Assembly (NCBI GenBank): GCA_022925895.1
Contig: JAKSYS010000185.1
Span: 1 to 64,000 of the forward strand
Direction: 5' to 3'
Origin: Fragilaria crotonensis
Lineage: Eukaryota > Bacillariophyta > Fragilariophyceae > Fragilariales > Fragilariaceae
DNA length: 64,000 bases
The position numbers and the translations under genes are program-made. The notes beneath the pieces were generated by a model that saw only the letters and a program-made list of their open reading frames with translations, was not told where the DNA came from and ran no database searches. Shown here one piece after another: positions 51,728 to 63,296 of this stretch; position 1 is the first letter of the stretch, and each line of letters begins with the position of its first letter.

Positions 51728-52089
51728 GGTGAATGTAAGTAGTACAAATGTGTAGATATGTAGTGGAACAATAGGAGGGAAGTAAAGGCCTTTACTTTGT
51801 GTGTTAATGGAAGTTGTAGATGTAGAATAATGAGAATAGAAGTGGGGGAACCAAATGATGAAAAAGTGAGGTGCAGATGAGACTCCGAGGCTAATGTAGA
51901 TGGCATCCGATTTAGTACCAGGGGTCGTGTGTAGACCGGTACGTAGAAATGAGATGGCATCTACATTAGGCCGGATGGCATCTCAAATTCAAATGGTTAC
52001 GCGGGACAAGAGGTCTGATTCTCAGGAGCTAGTGTTGTGACGGAAAGTGGTCAGACGACTCATGACGGTGCAACAGTAGATCTCTATCA
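51589..52089 (-). repeat. 5' LTR (501 bp)
   Basis: Near-identical partner of 40548-41044. It ends 199 bp upstream of the methyltransferase start codon. Confidence 0.95.
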
Positions 52090-52288
52090 GAACCATACGT
52101 ACTGCAGTGTTCCGAGTTACTGGGTACCGCTCACGGCGCTGACTCCCACCGTCGACCGTTACCCGTTTCGGGAGACGCAAGACGGCATAATGTCCAAGGG
52201 CGAACCAGACTTTTTCTCTCTCACTCTCAGTTGTGGATCAAGACATCATTGGCATCAGCACAAACATTGCCCTCCGCGACGAGCAATC

Positions 52289-53396
52289 ATGACAACCTTC
52301 TCTTCCACATCACGGTCATCCCCATCGTCTAGTGATGCTACACTTCGACCCTTTGAATGGCTCACTTCATCTCAGAGTGTACTGCCAATTATTGAATCCT
52401 TGAATTTGAACAAAAAAGATTGCACTTCATCTTGGTTGTGGTTCGTCGACCTTGGGAGAAACCATGGTAAATGAGTTGGACTTTGAATACGTCCTCAATA
52501 TTGATAAGGATTCAGAGACGTTGGATCGAATGCGACGACGATGGGAGGAAAGGAATAAGAAGACTACGTCGTCGTCGTCGTCGTCCGCCAGTAGCAATCA
52601 ACAATCACGTCACCATCAACAACAACGTCTGGAATACCAAGTGGTGGACTTTGGTTGTCCGCCGCCGGGTGTTGATGAAATGCCACATTCTCCCTATCCT
52701 CTCATTGTGGAGAAATCAACACTCGACTGCACTCTCTGTAGTTCGGACGCTTCGACGGGATTGCTTTCCTTGGTCTACCAACACTTGGCAGTCGGTGGAT
52801 ACTACGTACTCATATCCTTCAATTCCTTGGAATTGTTGTTGCCGCTGCTACGAGATTTGCCGGGTGCAAATTGGACTGTATCACATTATGAAATGGCGAG
52901 ACAGGTGGAAGATTTGAATGGGTGTTTTATCAACACGAACAAGTCAGAGTCGGCGTGTGCCAGTATTGAATCTCAAGTACCCGATACGGACCTGTCCACT
53001 CGATCACTACGTGTGATTGTCTGTCAAAAGAATGAATCCACAATGGGAATGTCGTCGTCGTCGTCGTCAGTATCGCATTCGAAGGACCATGATGTGTTGG
53101 ATTGGGATGCTGTCCAACATCACATTGTCACGACCAACAACATTTGGTACCGAACCATCCATCCACTCTTGACGGACACCCGACAACGTGAAATCGAAAA
53201 CTTGTTCGGAGATAACTCATCACTTCGATCACTTTTGGAATGCTATCAAATCTTATTCAGTGACGCAGAACGACAGGACTTGACATACGATTTCTTTATA
53301 GAAGATTGGCATGCCTATCAAGAGAGTCATCCAAACATTTCCGTAACCGAAATGAACTTGACAACTGCATTGGATTTTTTGAAGGAAATGCAATAG
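52289..53396 (+). CDS. METTL13-like SAM-dependent methyltransferase (one frame break)
   Basis: Class I methyltransferase of the EEF1A lysine methyltransferase/METTL13 type. It starts at 52289 (MTTFSSTSRSS) with LRPFEWLTSSQSVLPIIES before motif I. Motif I (IALHLGCGSSTLGE) lies in the next frame; one surplus A in the AAAAAA run near 52410-52415 explains the switch. Downstream are the acidic end of strand beta2 (YVLNIDKDSE), a long SSS/QQ insert and YQVVDFGCPPPG. Next is VEKSTLDCTLCSS, equivalent to the (D)K(G/S)TLDxLL motif of this family, then HLAVGGYYVLISF (motif VI). The C-terminal ~150 residues (LDWDAVQHHIVTTNNIWYRT, SLLECYQILFSDAERQDL) are unfamiliar. The copia element sits in its immediate upstream region. 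The protein substrate is unknown. Confidence 0.7.
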
Positions 53397-53525
53397 GCAA
53401 TTCGAACAAGTCTATAAGTGATTTACTACGAGCGCAGTCTTGATTTCAAAAGCATGGCGAGCGTGCGTTTTCATGCAAATCATGCTCTGCATCGGTTCCG
53501 AATTGTTTTTGTTCGCCTCGGCACT

Positions 53526-55555
53526 TTACGCCAAGGTCCTGCGCTGTGAAGTGCGTTGCAATGTCTTGCGTGGCTTTTTGGGAGCTTGACAGACTGTGGG
53601 TGGTGGTGACAATGGCTGTAATTCTTGGTCCAGGATGTGCGTCAAATGTCGAATTTTCTCTGATACCATGACCTCTTCTACGAACGATGGTCTCGGCGCG
53701 ACCGCAGGCTTTCTCGGTGTCATGAATTCCGAATGCGAACTGCCATCATCTGAATCAGCGTCGCTATCATCGTCGGCATTGCCATAATAATCCAGGTAGA
53801 CAGAGCTGTCGTCACTATCATGTGAAGCATCGTCGCTGGATGGGGAGGTTCCTCCAGTTTCAAACGACGCCGCAATACCGAGTATACCTCCTTCTTCTTT
53901 CGCCTTGAGCGGAGATCCTTGAACCTTCCAACAATGAGCATCCTCGTAGAACTGTGACATGTACTGTTGGTATTCCTTGAATTCTCGCCGCGTCTCTTCC
54001 TCTCGGGTTCGTTTTCGACCACGGATGGTGGCATTGTACAGTGCCGCTCTCAGCGTCACCATGATGAGTCCAAGGATAGTAATGGCCATGCCGGATCCAA
54101 ACATCCATGAGAGACCAGTGACTGCTTCATTGCACGGTGCTCCATAAAAGATACCATACATAATTGGAGTGATTGTGGCACAGTCAGATACGTCTAACGC
54201 AAGCTGAATGTTGGCTTGCGCCACATCCAAGCTTTCGGCAATTTGATCCAAACCGTCGACCAGAGGAGTAATATCCGCACCGCATACAAGACTGACTTGA
54301 TCGATACCCACCTCATCAATCACTCGCAACGAATCTTTTGCTTGAGTCATCGTCGATCGAATCTGTGGAACAAATGCCTTGACAAAATCAAATGGATTTT
54401 CGGTGGTGCAGTCCTGGCAATCGATAGAGTTGGAGTGTGAGTTTCAATCCAATGTGCGAGTAACGCATTGCACTCTCTAAAAAAAGAACGTACATTCATG
54501 TAGTAGTCAAATGCTTGATACATGACATCTGATTTTGAGGCAACATGGCTCAATACAATTTCCTCCATGGTTCCTTTGGGACTGAGGTTAATGGAACTTG
54601 CATTAACACCACGTCCAGCGCAAAAATCAGCATTTGCCGACGCCATGACGCCAAACGTGGGGGCTCCGACAGAAGCCACAATCAATAAAACAATGAACAA
54701 TGGCATCAAGAACCAAACCAGCATAAATCTCAAGGGAAAAAAGATGATATTGCAACGCGTGAGAATTACACCCGCCAAGAAAAAGAAATTGACAATAGCC
54801 ATAATCATCAAGAAAAACTTTGGAATCCAATCATTGTCGTATATGAATTCGAATGTGTGATTGATCGATGTCGTCAAGCTGCTTATCGTCGTCAATCCTT
54901 GTCGGGCGTAGACAACGTTTTCATCAACCAACCGATCCAGATCATCCAACGTACGTGAAAGGTGGTTGCCGACACCAACAAAGGCGACGGCAACCGAAGC
55001 ATTGAAAGTCGGACTGGTGGTGCTGTTATTCAAGTTTGGACAGTGTCGATCCAGACTGAACATTCCTGCTTGATCCATTCTTCGGATCCTATCTCGTTCC
55101 GTCAAGAGCGTCTCCATGATCCCAAAGGCCCGGACCGTCAGTCGCTGAATATCATCGTTGATCACGTCAACACGATCAAGTCCCGTGACAAAGGTAGATA
55201 GTCCTCTCGTGAGGAAGACAAAAATCAAAACTGGAATCAATATAGATGACATGATAAAGCCTGATTGGATTCTCCAAGATTGTTTGACCATTCTTTCCAA
55301 ATGCGGTTTGAGGTCGCGTCGATGTTTTTTAATGTATTGTACATCAATGACAGAACCTCCAGCAGCCCAGCCGATAGGTTTGTTTCTGTGTCTGATATCA
55401 TTATTGTTTGCGATGACGTTTTTGGGATCCCTGACAAGCAATTTCAAGAGAAGTAAAACAAGGAGCCACAGGAGGAGCAAGGTTGTTAGGAAGAATCCGA
55501 AGGCAACAAGTCCTTGAGCGTAGTCGACTTTAAGTAACGGATCGGGAGAGAACAA
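53526..55555 (-). CDS. Five-TM membrane protein, prominin/tweety-like topology
   Basis: Exon 1 is 55555-54494, followed by an 80-bp GT-AG intron (GTACGT...TGCCAG) and exon 2 at 54413-53526; the product is 649 aa. Without splicing, exon 1 runs into a Lys/Arg-poor tail ending at 54347. Splicing joins YYMN to DCTTENPFDFVKAF in frame. Hydrophobic helices: about 15-40 (GFFLTTLLLLWLLVLLLLKL), 98-122 (SSILIPVLIFVFLTRGL), 255-305 (two adjacent), and one in exon 2 (FGSGMAITILGLIMVTL). Two large loops lie between them, the second with several Cys. The C-terminal ~160 residues are cytosolic and Ser/Asp-rich with SP/TP sites. This 1-loop-2-loop-1 arrangement is like prominins and tweety proteins; sequence similarity to them is not evident to me. 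Confidence 0.6.
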
Positions 55556-56298
55556 ATGACTGAAAGTATTCGAATGTCCCCATCGAAAGGTTCGGTGCAG
55601 CTGCAGGACTGTTGCAGTGGGCGCCTAATGGTTGAAAAGGAGTGTAGACAAAAGTGAGTGTGATGATGAGATGCATGTTCTTGCAGCTTGTCACGAGTCA
55701 TGCATTACTGTTGTAGCACTCCGGCATTGTACTGCTACGTGTGAAGTGAGAACCATGCCCTCGACAACGCCGATGATGGAATAATGAAACCACTCCATGG
55801 CTTCAATCTCAGGAATCCTCGGATTACAAACTCACATGTGTTCGCAGAGTCGCGTTCATCGTTTGGTCTTGTTATAGCTGCTGATCTTTGTGAATGGAGT
55901 GAAACGCAGTGGATGGCGTATGATCAAGGATCAAGGTTCTACTCGGAGTACAAATATTCCGCACAGCACAATTGCGTTTCCTATTTTGCAATGGGCAACC
56001 ACTGCAACAACGCAAACCCAACAAACAACTTTCATCCAGGATAGAAATTCAAAATTGGCTACATTTTTCAAAACAAACGGCTGTTCGACATCGGGGAACG
56101 GGAGGCCGTGTATGTCCCCTAATCGAGCCGATCGAGCTGTTATAAAAAAATCGACTCCATAAATTATATTGCAAATTAACTTACACGTCAACTTTACCTA
56201 CAAACCTAAGACTGTTCCTCTGGGGACAGAAATACCGTACAGTGTACCAGTAGTAAGTAGAACTCAGTACTCCCGTAGAACACTGCAGGTGATGGCCG
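55556..56298. other. Intergenic, no gene seen
   Basis: Upstream region of the five-TM gene. No coding frame or RNA gene recognised. Confidence 0.4.
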
Positions 56299-56425
56299 GC
56301 TCGCTTAGAGCATCTCTTATTTTTAATTTTTATGGTGGGGGGTGTTAAAGCAAAATTATATACCCCGGGTGTAAAATTTAGACCCTCGTCGAAAAGTAAA
56401 AAAACGCAATTCTTATGGTTAAAGC
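56299..56425. repeat. AT-rich hairpin MITE-like element, partial copy A
   Basis: CTTAGAGCATCTCTTATTTT followed by ATACCCCGGGTGTAAAATTTAGACCC-type sequence and ACGCAATTCTTATGG. It shares blocks with the copies at 57570-57890 and 58180-58440. Confidence 0.5.
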
Positions 56426-56535
56426 CGTGGTACGGGTACCGTTGGGGTATGGTACTATCGCTTTTAAGCATATACTGTACTACCATCTACTCTAACGGTA
56501 GAATACTTCCTTCAAGTTTTTACACAGCATCTTAA

Positions 56536-57315
56536 GGCCGGTGCTTACAGCGAACGAAACGTCCCGCAAAACAGAACGCCGCGTCTATTCCGGGGAAAAA
56601 TGGTCCTTACAGCCCCCAAAACTGCCCCCGAATGGCGCGCGCGTTTCGGGAATCCGGGTACTTTTGATCGAAACCACAGAACGCCGCGGGCGTTCTGTGT
56701 GAAAGCCGGGTTCGCACGAAACGCAACAACCGAGTTTGTATATGAAGTGCTACGTAATTAGAACACGGACTAAATGGGACCAGGCATGGGACGGTGTGGT
56801 ACTACAGTATGCTGTGCCAATGGAGTATAATGCGAGTTGCGGTGCGCGGGCAGGCGGCTATTCTTGTCTTCGGAACTCATCGGATTGTCACCGATAACCG
56901 CATCCGATAGATAAGCTCATCGTTTGATCCGAGACGGCAAATCGTAGCATCCGAACGAAACGAGCGCCTGCCTTTCTTTCACGAGCCGCGCGGCATGTCT
57001 GTTGAGTGCTTCTTGCGGTTTTTTGGCCCATTTGCTCATGGCGGCAAATTTGTTCGACGAACGAAGTGACAAGCGACAAACGAGACGACTGATCCACATG
57101 ATACCTTTAGTACATTTTTAACGCAACTACTTCCAACGCCTGATTTCTTTTACACTTATACATGTCAGAATAGTATATATAAAATGCTCTCCAATTCTGC
57201 GGTTTTGTGGTTATTTCTAGGGAGTACGCCTGTAAGGACCATATTTCACGTTTTCACAGAACAGAACGGGACGTCCGTTCTGCCGAAAACGTTTCGTTCA
57301 CTGCAAGCACCGGCC
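56536..57315. mobile_element. 780-bp TIR element with TAA target duplication (PIF/Harbinger-type MITE)
   Basis: The ends are inverted repeats of about 26 bp: left GGCCGGTGCTTACAGCGAAC..., right (reverse complement) GGCCGGTGCTTGCAGTGAAC..., both continuing GAAACG. The element is flanked by TAA at 56533-56535 and 57316-57318. A 3-bp TWA duplication is typical of PIF/Harbinger. A second inner inverted block (GGTCCTTACAG / CTGTAAGGACC) lies just inside each end. No transposase is present. A perfect 11-bp-stem hairpin lies at 56675-56699. Confidence 0.8.
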
Positions 57316-57569
57316 TAATCGAAGTGGATTGACCGACACATTGATGTTCTCACATGCATGTTTGCTTGCCTCTTTGTTGCTCCAACAACACTTCCAGCAG
57401 CACGGGATTCGAGATCGTCGTTGCCTTCGTCGTGTTGCCCCCTTCGTGGGAGAGCTCGTTTTACGACAACTGTCAACGGTGCTGGTCTCTTCTTGGTGTC
57501 ATGAACCCCTGGTCACTGGTTTCACACGGAATGAAATGGTGATGACAAGCAATCTTGTATAACAATGGT

Positions 57570-57890
57570 GTTAAAATTCACGTAGAAACTGATTTTTACC
57601 ACCGAAGTAAATGATACAGTACTGACCCCCCAGGGTCAAATCTCGGAGATTTGACCCTGGGTATAAAAAAAAGTCTATTATTTGACCCCCAAAATCCTTG
57701 TACCCCTCATAGAATTGCTTTTTAATTTTTATGTGAAACACGATTGAGTTATCCCTCCATAGAGATGCTCTTAGAGCATGTCTTATCGTAAAGTGTAAAG
57801 TTAATTTTATACCCTGGGTATAAAATTTAGACCCTTCTAAAAAAATTAAAAGACGCAATTCTTATGGTAAACGCCGTATACCCTTGAGCG
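57570..57890. repeat. AT-rich hairpin MITE-like element, copy B (two head-to-head parts)
   Basis: Contains a perfect 15-bp-stem hairpin at 57630-57660 (CCAGGGTCAAATCTC with its complement), then AAAAAAAAGTCT...TTTGACCCCCAAAATCC. The junction CATAGAGATGCTCTTAGAGC leads into an inverted second part with ACGCAATTCTTATGG. Confidence 0.65.
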
Positions 57891-58179
57891 AAATACATAA
57901 TCGAAGTAGTCGTATGGGTACCGTTGTACGACAGTACGACTACGTGTCAATGAAACATGACATCACCCTGATGACTATCCACGAACAAAGTGCACTGTGT
58001 CATCACAACTTGTTCTTCATCAATCAAACTCCTTTCATTGATTGAAAAATCATCATTCACAATGGATGATAATGGGAGTGGTGTCTTGGTGAGGAGTTCC
58101 TGGTGGAGTTGCCATCTTGGTTGTGCATTCCTTGTGAATGTGATGAATCACTCGGAATGAAATGGTGACAACAAGCAAT

Positions 58180-58440
58180 CTGGTATAATGATGGTGTGAA
58201 AATTCATGTAGAAACTGTACATTTTACCACTGGAGCAATGATACAGTACTATACCCCGAGGGGTGCAAAAATTTATACCTAGGTATAAATTTCGAGAATT
58301 TATACCTAGGTATAAAAAAAAGTCTAAAATTTGACCCCCAAAATCCTTGTACCCCCCCCCATAAGAATTGCGTTTTTGAAATTTTTCGAAACACGATTGA
58401 CTTATACCCATGATAAGACTTGCTCTTAGGGGAAATACAC
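58180..58440. repeat. AT-rich hairpin MITE-like element, copy C
   Basis: Same left part as copy B (AATTCATGTAGAAACTG, ATGATACAGTACT, TTTGACCCCCAAAATCC). The central hairpin is replaced by two TTATACCTAGGTATAA palindromes (about 58273 and 58299). It ends CATAAGAATTGCG...TTGCTCTTAG. Confidence 0.65.
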
Positions 58441-58593
58441 GGGCTCCCGACGTTATTGCTCTCGAGTATGAGATCGGGTTAAATGACATCATCGTACTGT
58501 ACTCGGTGTAGACCGAGTTTCATACAGGACTGCATACCAACAAATCACATGATACTCCTTCTCTGTATGATATGTTCGGCCAGAAGAGCAGTT

Positions 58594-58815
58594 GTGACCA
58601 GGGATAGGGAAATAACTACTACTGAAACCGGTAACCAAAAACTGCGGTTATTTTGCATGACCAGTAACCAGAATTTTGGATATCAGGTTAACTGTAACTT
58701 TTTGCGTCTGAGTATCAATAACCACCAACTGCAACGTCCTGGTATACTAACCGTATACCGTAAGGTATGGTTAACAACCACCGGACAGTGGCAGTAGTTA
58801 TTTTGAAATCGGTAT
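58594..58815. repeat. Short inverted-repeat element (tentative)
   Basis: AAATAACTACTACTG near 58607 and its imperfect complement CAGTAGTTATTTT near 58792 bracket about 200 bp rich in GGTAACC/GGTTAAC. Possibly a small MITE; no target duplication was confirmed. Confidence 0.35.
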
Positions 58816-61800
58816 TGTTGGAATACTGTAGTGTACATTGAACATTAACCATGTGATTGCAGTCAATTAGTGATTGTAACATGAGGATGCAACTGAAAGA
58901 AGGTGCACTTTCTTGCATTTGAAGGATTCAGAAAGGCATCAGGGTGGTCCCCTTCAAAAGGCACAATCATCATCAACTGTGCCGGAAGATCCTGCTGCCT
59001 GCTCTGCAAGTTTTCCTTCTCCAGCACACCAGAGGAGGTATACCCAATTACCTGTACAAAAATGGCAGGAGGGATGAATTTTCTCAACCACCTTTGAAAA
59101 TGCAATGGTGAGGACTTTGTCATTGTGCTGAGGATGTCCCTCAGAAGGAGTATAACAATAACAACAATGGTGGCCTCAGTAGTTATGAATTGAAACATAA
59201 TATAGTATAGTAATGAAGAACTCACCAGAAGGATTTCTTCTTAAGTGTAATTCTGTTTTCAAGGCATTATGAAAGCATATAATTGCACTCCTATCAAATG
59301 AGTCCATGATGGTTCTGGCTGAGCACACAAGAAGCAAGAAGTTCATTGTGGAATTTGATGGATAGAGAGATGACCTGAAGACTTGCTCCTTCTGTGTGAT
59401 TTTGTGTCCTCTTTGTAGCCTCTGGCTTTCAGAAGATTTGTCACCTCCAATTATGATGTTCTTGACCAGCATTCTAACAACAAGAACTTCGGACTGGCTC
59501 TGGATTTAGCAGATCTTGGCTGGTGCTGTAGTAAGCCTGTGGTGGTCTTCCTTGGTTGTCTGCCTGCTTGCATATCTTTCTTTGGTGGCCACGGCCACAA
59601 AGTGCTTCTTTGTCCATGACTTTGGGAAGCTCCTCGGTGTGGTCAAAGTGTGGCGCATCAACATCATACTGCTGAATCAATGAGCTCATCACGTATACTG
59701 GTATATACCGAACTAAAATTAGAACAACAGTATACTACTGAATGTCTCAAGATAACAACGGTATTATAGAATACTGACCAATGATTCAGGGGGCATTAAA
59801 GTAACTAACCAATATTGTTCTGGAATACTGATATCTGACTGATACACCTGAAAACCGATTTCGGAAGGCTGCAGTATAATTTTTCCAATCCCTGGTTGTG
59901 ACGAGTGTGACCCTACATATTGGAATACGTTCCACAGAAGTACTCGAGTACTGTAGCACAAGGTTAACCATTGATTACCTGTCAAAGACACGAACTCACT
60001 CACTGCATACAAGTACCACTTTTTGTTATTCGAATTGAGTGGACCCGTCAAACGATGAGGGAGGAGGCAGTCCCTTTGGACAATGGCAACGGCACATCAA
60101 TCGATTGAATGTGTCAAAGAAAGTTGTGACTCAAGAACAACAAAAATTGATTGATACAATGGCAATGACAACAATGATGGCAACAACTTGACGGCAAAAG
60201 AAAAATGACGATTGACACAGGTGAAGACAGCTTGACTAAGAAAACAAAAATCTATCATATGAAATCCAACAATTGATTGATAGTGTAAAGGATTACAGCT
60301 CAATGACCAGAACATGATGAGAGTGAATGAGAAAAAACGGGAACGATGACGCGAACACAAATGAGAATGAGCGATGATCCATCGCATGCGTTCATGATGG
60401 CAAGAATGGAAAAACAACAAGTTTGACGAGCACAAATCACGACAGCAGTCATGACTCCACCTAAATGATGATCAATAGCGCAATAGCAACAAAAGGGTCA
60501 AATGTGAAAGGCGAGGTTGTTAACCAGCACTGTAATACAAATATGTACCAGGTTCAATAGCATATAGTACATAGATGACATACCGTCGTTACGAAACAAA
60601 ATCATCGAAAAGTATGCTGGCACGTAAAGAACAGGTAATGCGTAATCGTACCACTCAATTTACTACTTCATTCATTGCTTCAATCTTCAATGGTGTATGG
60701 TGCTCGTCCGAAATGATGTCAACTTTTTGCATAAAGATCACAGACAAACTGACATGAGTCACAGTGTGAATGTAGCATCAGTGATAAAATTCTATTGGTT
60801 AGTTTTTTATTTGAATGGGTAGGACAAAACGAGGGGCGCGAGAATCTGGACCCGGCACCCGGCTCGAGAATTCAGCAATTTGGCTGTATTCGTAGTGCAA
60901 CAGTACACGCGCATCTGCCCAGGTCGGGAGCGATACTCCTGATTCCTTTCTTGATGAACTAACCTTGCCCTTGTTGGTAAACCCAACAAGCGAAGGCGTC
61001 AAATGCAATGACACAACGAAACTCGCTCCATTATCCGATCCCAGCCACTGAATCTCAATCAGACTATGAACACGAAGATCCAACAACACATTAATGCCAC
61101 TCTGGGTTGTCAAAAAGACTAATCAGACTACAACAAACTAGTTGATCACTATGCAAAGATCTTGATGTACAACACTAGCGGCTGGTGTCTACTTAATGTT
61201 CCCACGTCAAGAAGGTCATTTGACTTTGTTCCGACTGTGCGGGATGGCGAAATAGTTATGAGTCATCTTCAAAATTCTGTGAGACTGAGATTGCAAACAA
61301 CTTGCACCGGACCACCTTTTGTTGAATGACTTCAATGCTCATTTTTTATATAGCTCTCCTTGGAAAAGACAATTATCTCCTTCCTCCCTCATTCACCAAA
61401 GGCATTTTTCATTACTATTTCTGCCACGTTCAGCAACCCAGTCACAATCAATGCCATCATCTTTTGCAGGTGAGAAACATTTTATATCAAACAACAGTGC
61501 CAAGCAATCATATTCCTTTCTTCAACATCCACCATTGACATCTACCAAACATGCATTCAACATCCGTATGGAGACGCTCATGCCATGCAGAGAATTGGAT
61601 CTCCATCCTGCTAGCTGTCCACTTAATTGGGGATTGTTGTTGGACCTGAGTGGTTACCATTGTCAACACAAAGCCAGCAACCACTAACATGATCATAGAC
61701 ATCGTCATGATCAAAGACATGATTGTTATCATCCAAATTTTTCCGAATGTTTTTTGACAACCTGAATGGATCAAACAATCACAGCATCTTGTCATTCCAT

Positions 61801-62830
61801 AAATATGGTTGGCCACAGGCTGTTAGCAGCATGATATGCAGATGGTGGAGAAACGGTGATAGCTAATGTAGGATCTTCATGCGGCTGTGTGTGACGCTAT
61901 TGCCACCAGCCAAACAATTCCTCGAGGAATAGCAATGATAATCATCTCTGACCATTTCACTCGATTATTGGAGGCACACAACTGGACAGTAGGCTTCATG
62001 ATGAGAAGGACAACAAAGATTCAAGGGCTACTTGATCATCAACTGACAATGCAGGCGTATGATATTATTACAGCAGACCCCATTCAATACAATTTGATAA
62101 TCGGCACTACCGCCGTGACAGATCCTTGCATGGAATACTGACTGGACCATCAGCAACAAGAACCCAAGAATGCAGGTGGCTAAGTAGAGTGTAAAATTTG
62201 TGCAGGCACAGTCGGAAAAAATTCACCGCAATCTCTCATTACTCTCATTACTTTGTTTTTTATGACTCTGGGTAAGGCATAACATTTTTAGCATTCCTTG
62301 GGAGGAAACTCGCCGGGTTGGGGTTCACAGGTCCGGCCTCACAGCTAGAGCAGTGCTAAGAACCCTACAATTAGGTTTAGCTAGCTATATCATTATTATT
62401 ATTTTTCACCACCTGAAAACCAGCAAGCAAGGTGATACTCACCCATGTGCTTCTGGCTTCTTTGCTACAGCATGATGGAGTGATAGCATATCATTTGTAA
62501 AAGACATTTCCACCAGATTCAGGGGAGGTGTAAATAAACCCTTCTTGTTGAATTAATTTTCTAGTACACCTGTTGCCTCATGTAAGCAAGTCATCCACAG
62601 TCCTCGCATGCCCTTAATACTTCAGTGCCACCAATGATAGGGCGGATCATGAAGAAGATAGGTGTTACCTTGACACCACACCTGTCCTTAGCACCATCTT
62701 GCCACTTGAAGAAGGCCACACAGCCTTTGAGTTAATTGCACACTCCAAAAAATTACTGATATGGAACTTGAAGCCGACAACAATGCACTTGCAAGAAACA
62801 TGTGCTATCAACGCAAGGATGCTTGACATC
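58816..62830. other. Gene-poor region, no confident gene
   Basis: Only short frames (60-120 codons) without domains. The minus-strand pieces at 59692-58863 (for example YDVDAPHFDHTEELPKVMDK) could be a decayed gene or transposon, but I recognise no family. No tRNA or rRNA seen. Confidence 0.4.
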
Positions 62831-62858
62831 AATCATGAATCATGAATCATGAATCATG
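62831..62858. repeat. (AATCATG)4 minisatellite
   Basis: Four exact tandem copies of a 7-base unit. Confidence 0.95.
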
Positions 62859-63296
62859 AACCAAGTTTACCCAGTTGTATGCATACGGTTTTGCATTCGT
62901 CTCATTGACATTATTCGGAAACGGATTAGGGTTCAACCTTTCGTGTACGGTGACTATGTGTACTGTGATTTGATTCGTCCAGTTTCTTCTTTTTGCCGCC
63001 TAACGTTTCCTTCTAGTCTATACCAAGCCAACCTACGTTTCGTACTCCAGTATGAGATTGTCCCATGCAACTTATACTGGCGCAAAGCAATAGCGACCGC
63101 CCAGCTGTGTTTTATGATGATATGTTTACGGTAGTAGTGCTACTGCACCTGCTAGCTAGTAGTAGTACCATCACGGTATTCCTTAGCTCGAAATCTGATC
63201 TCCTGACTCCTGAGCCCTGAGAGCGAGTGAACTATGGTTTACGGAACAACACATCAACGCACCATTCTCAGTCGTCACATCGTTTTGCACGACGAC

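Larger units (their letters stand above)
40548..52089 (-). mobile_element. 11.5-kb Ty1/copia LTR retrotransposon with extra upstream ORFs
   Basis: Complete element on the minus strand. The 5' LTR is at 51589-52089 and the 3' LTR at 40548-41044; both are bounded by TG...CA and about 99% identical. Order from 5': a PBS-like TGG adjacent to the LTR, ORF1, ORF2, ORF3 (unrecognised), gag with a zinc knuckle, then pol with protease, integrase, reverse transcriptase and RNase H. This PR-IN-RT-RH order defines Ty1/copia. A purine tract directly precedes the 3' LTR. No matching target-site duplication is seen (AACTT on the left, GAACC on the right). Several frames are broken by single-base indels. Typical copia elements are about 5-6 kb; the excess is the ~5.2 kb upstream of gag. 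Confidence 0.9.
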
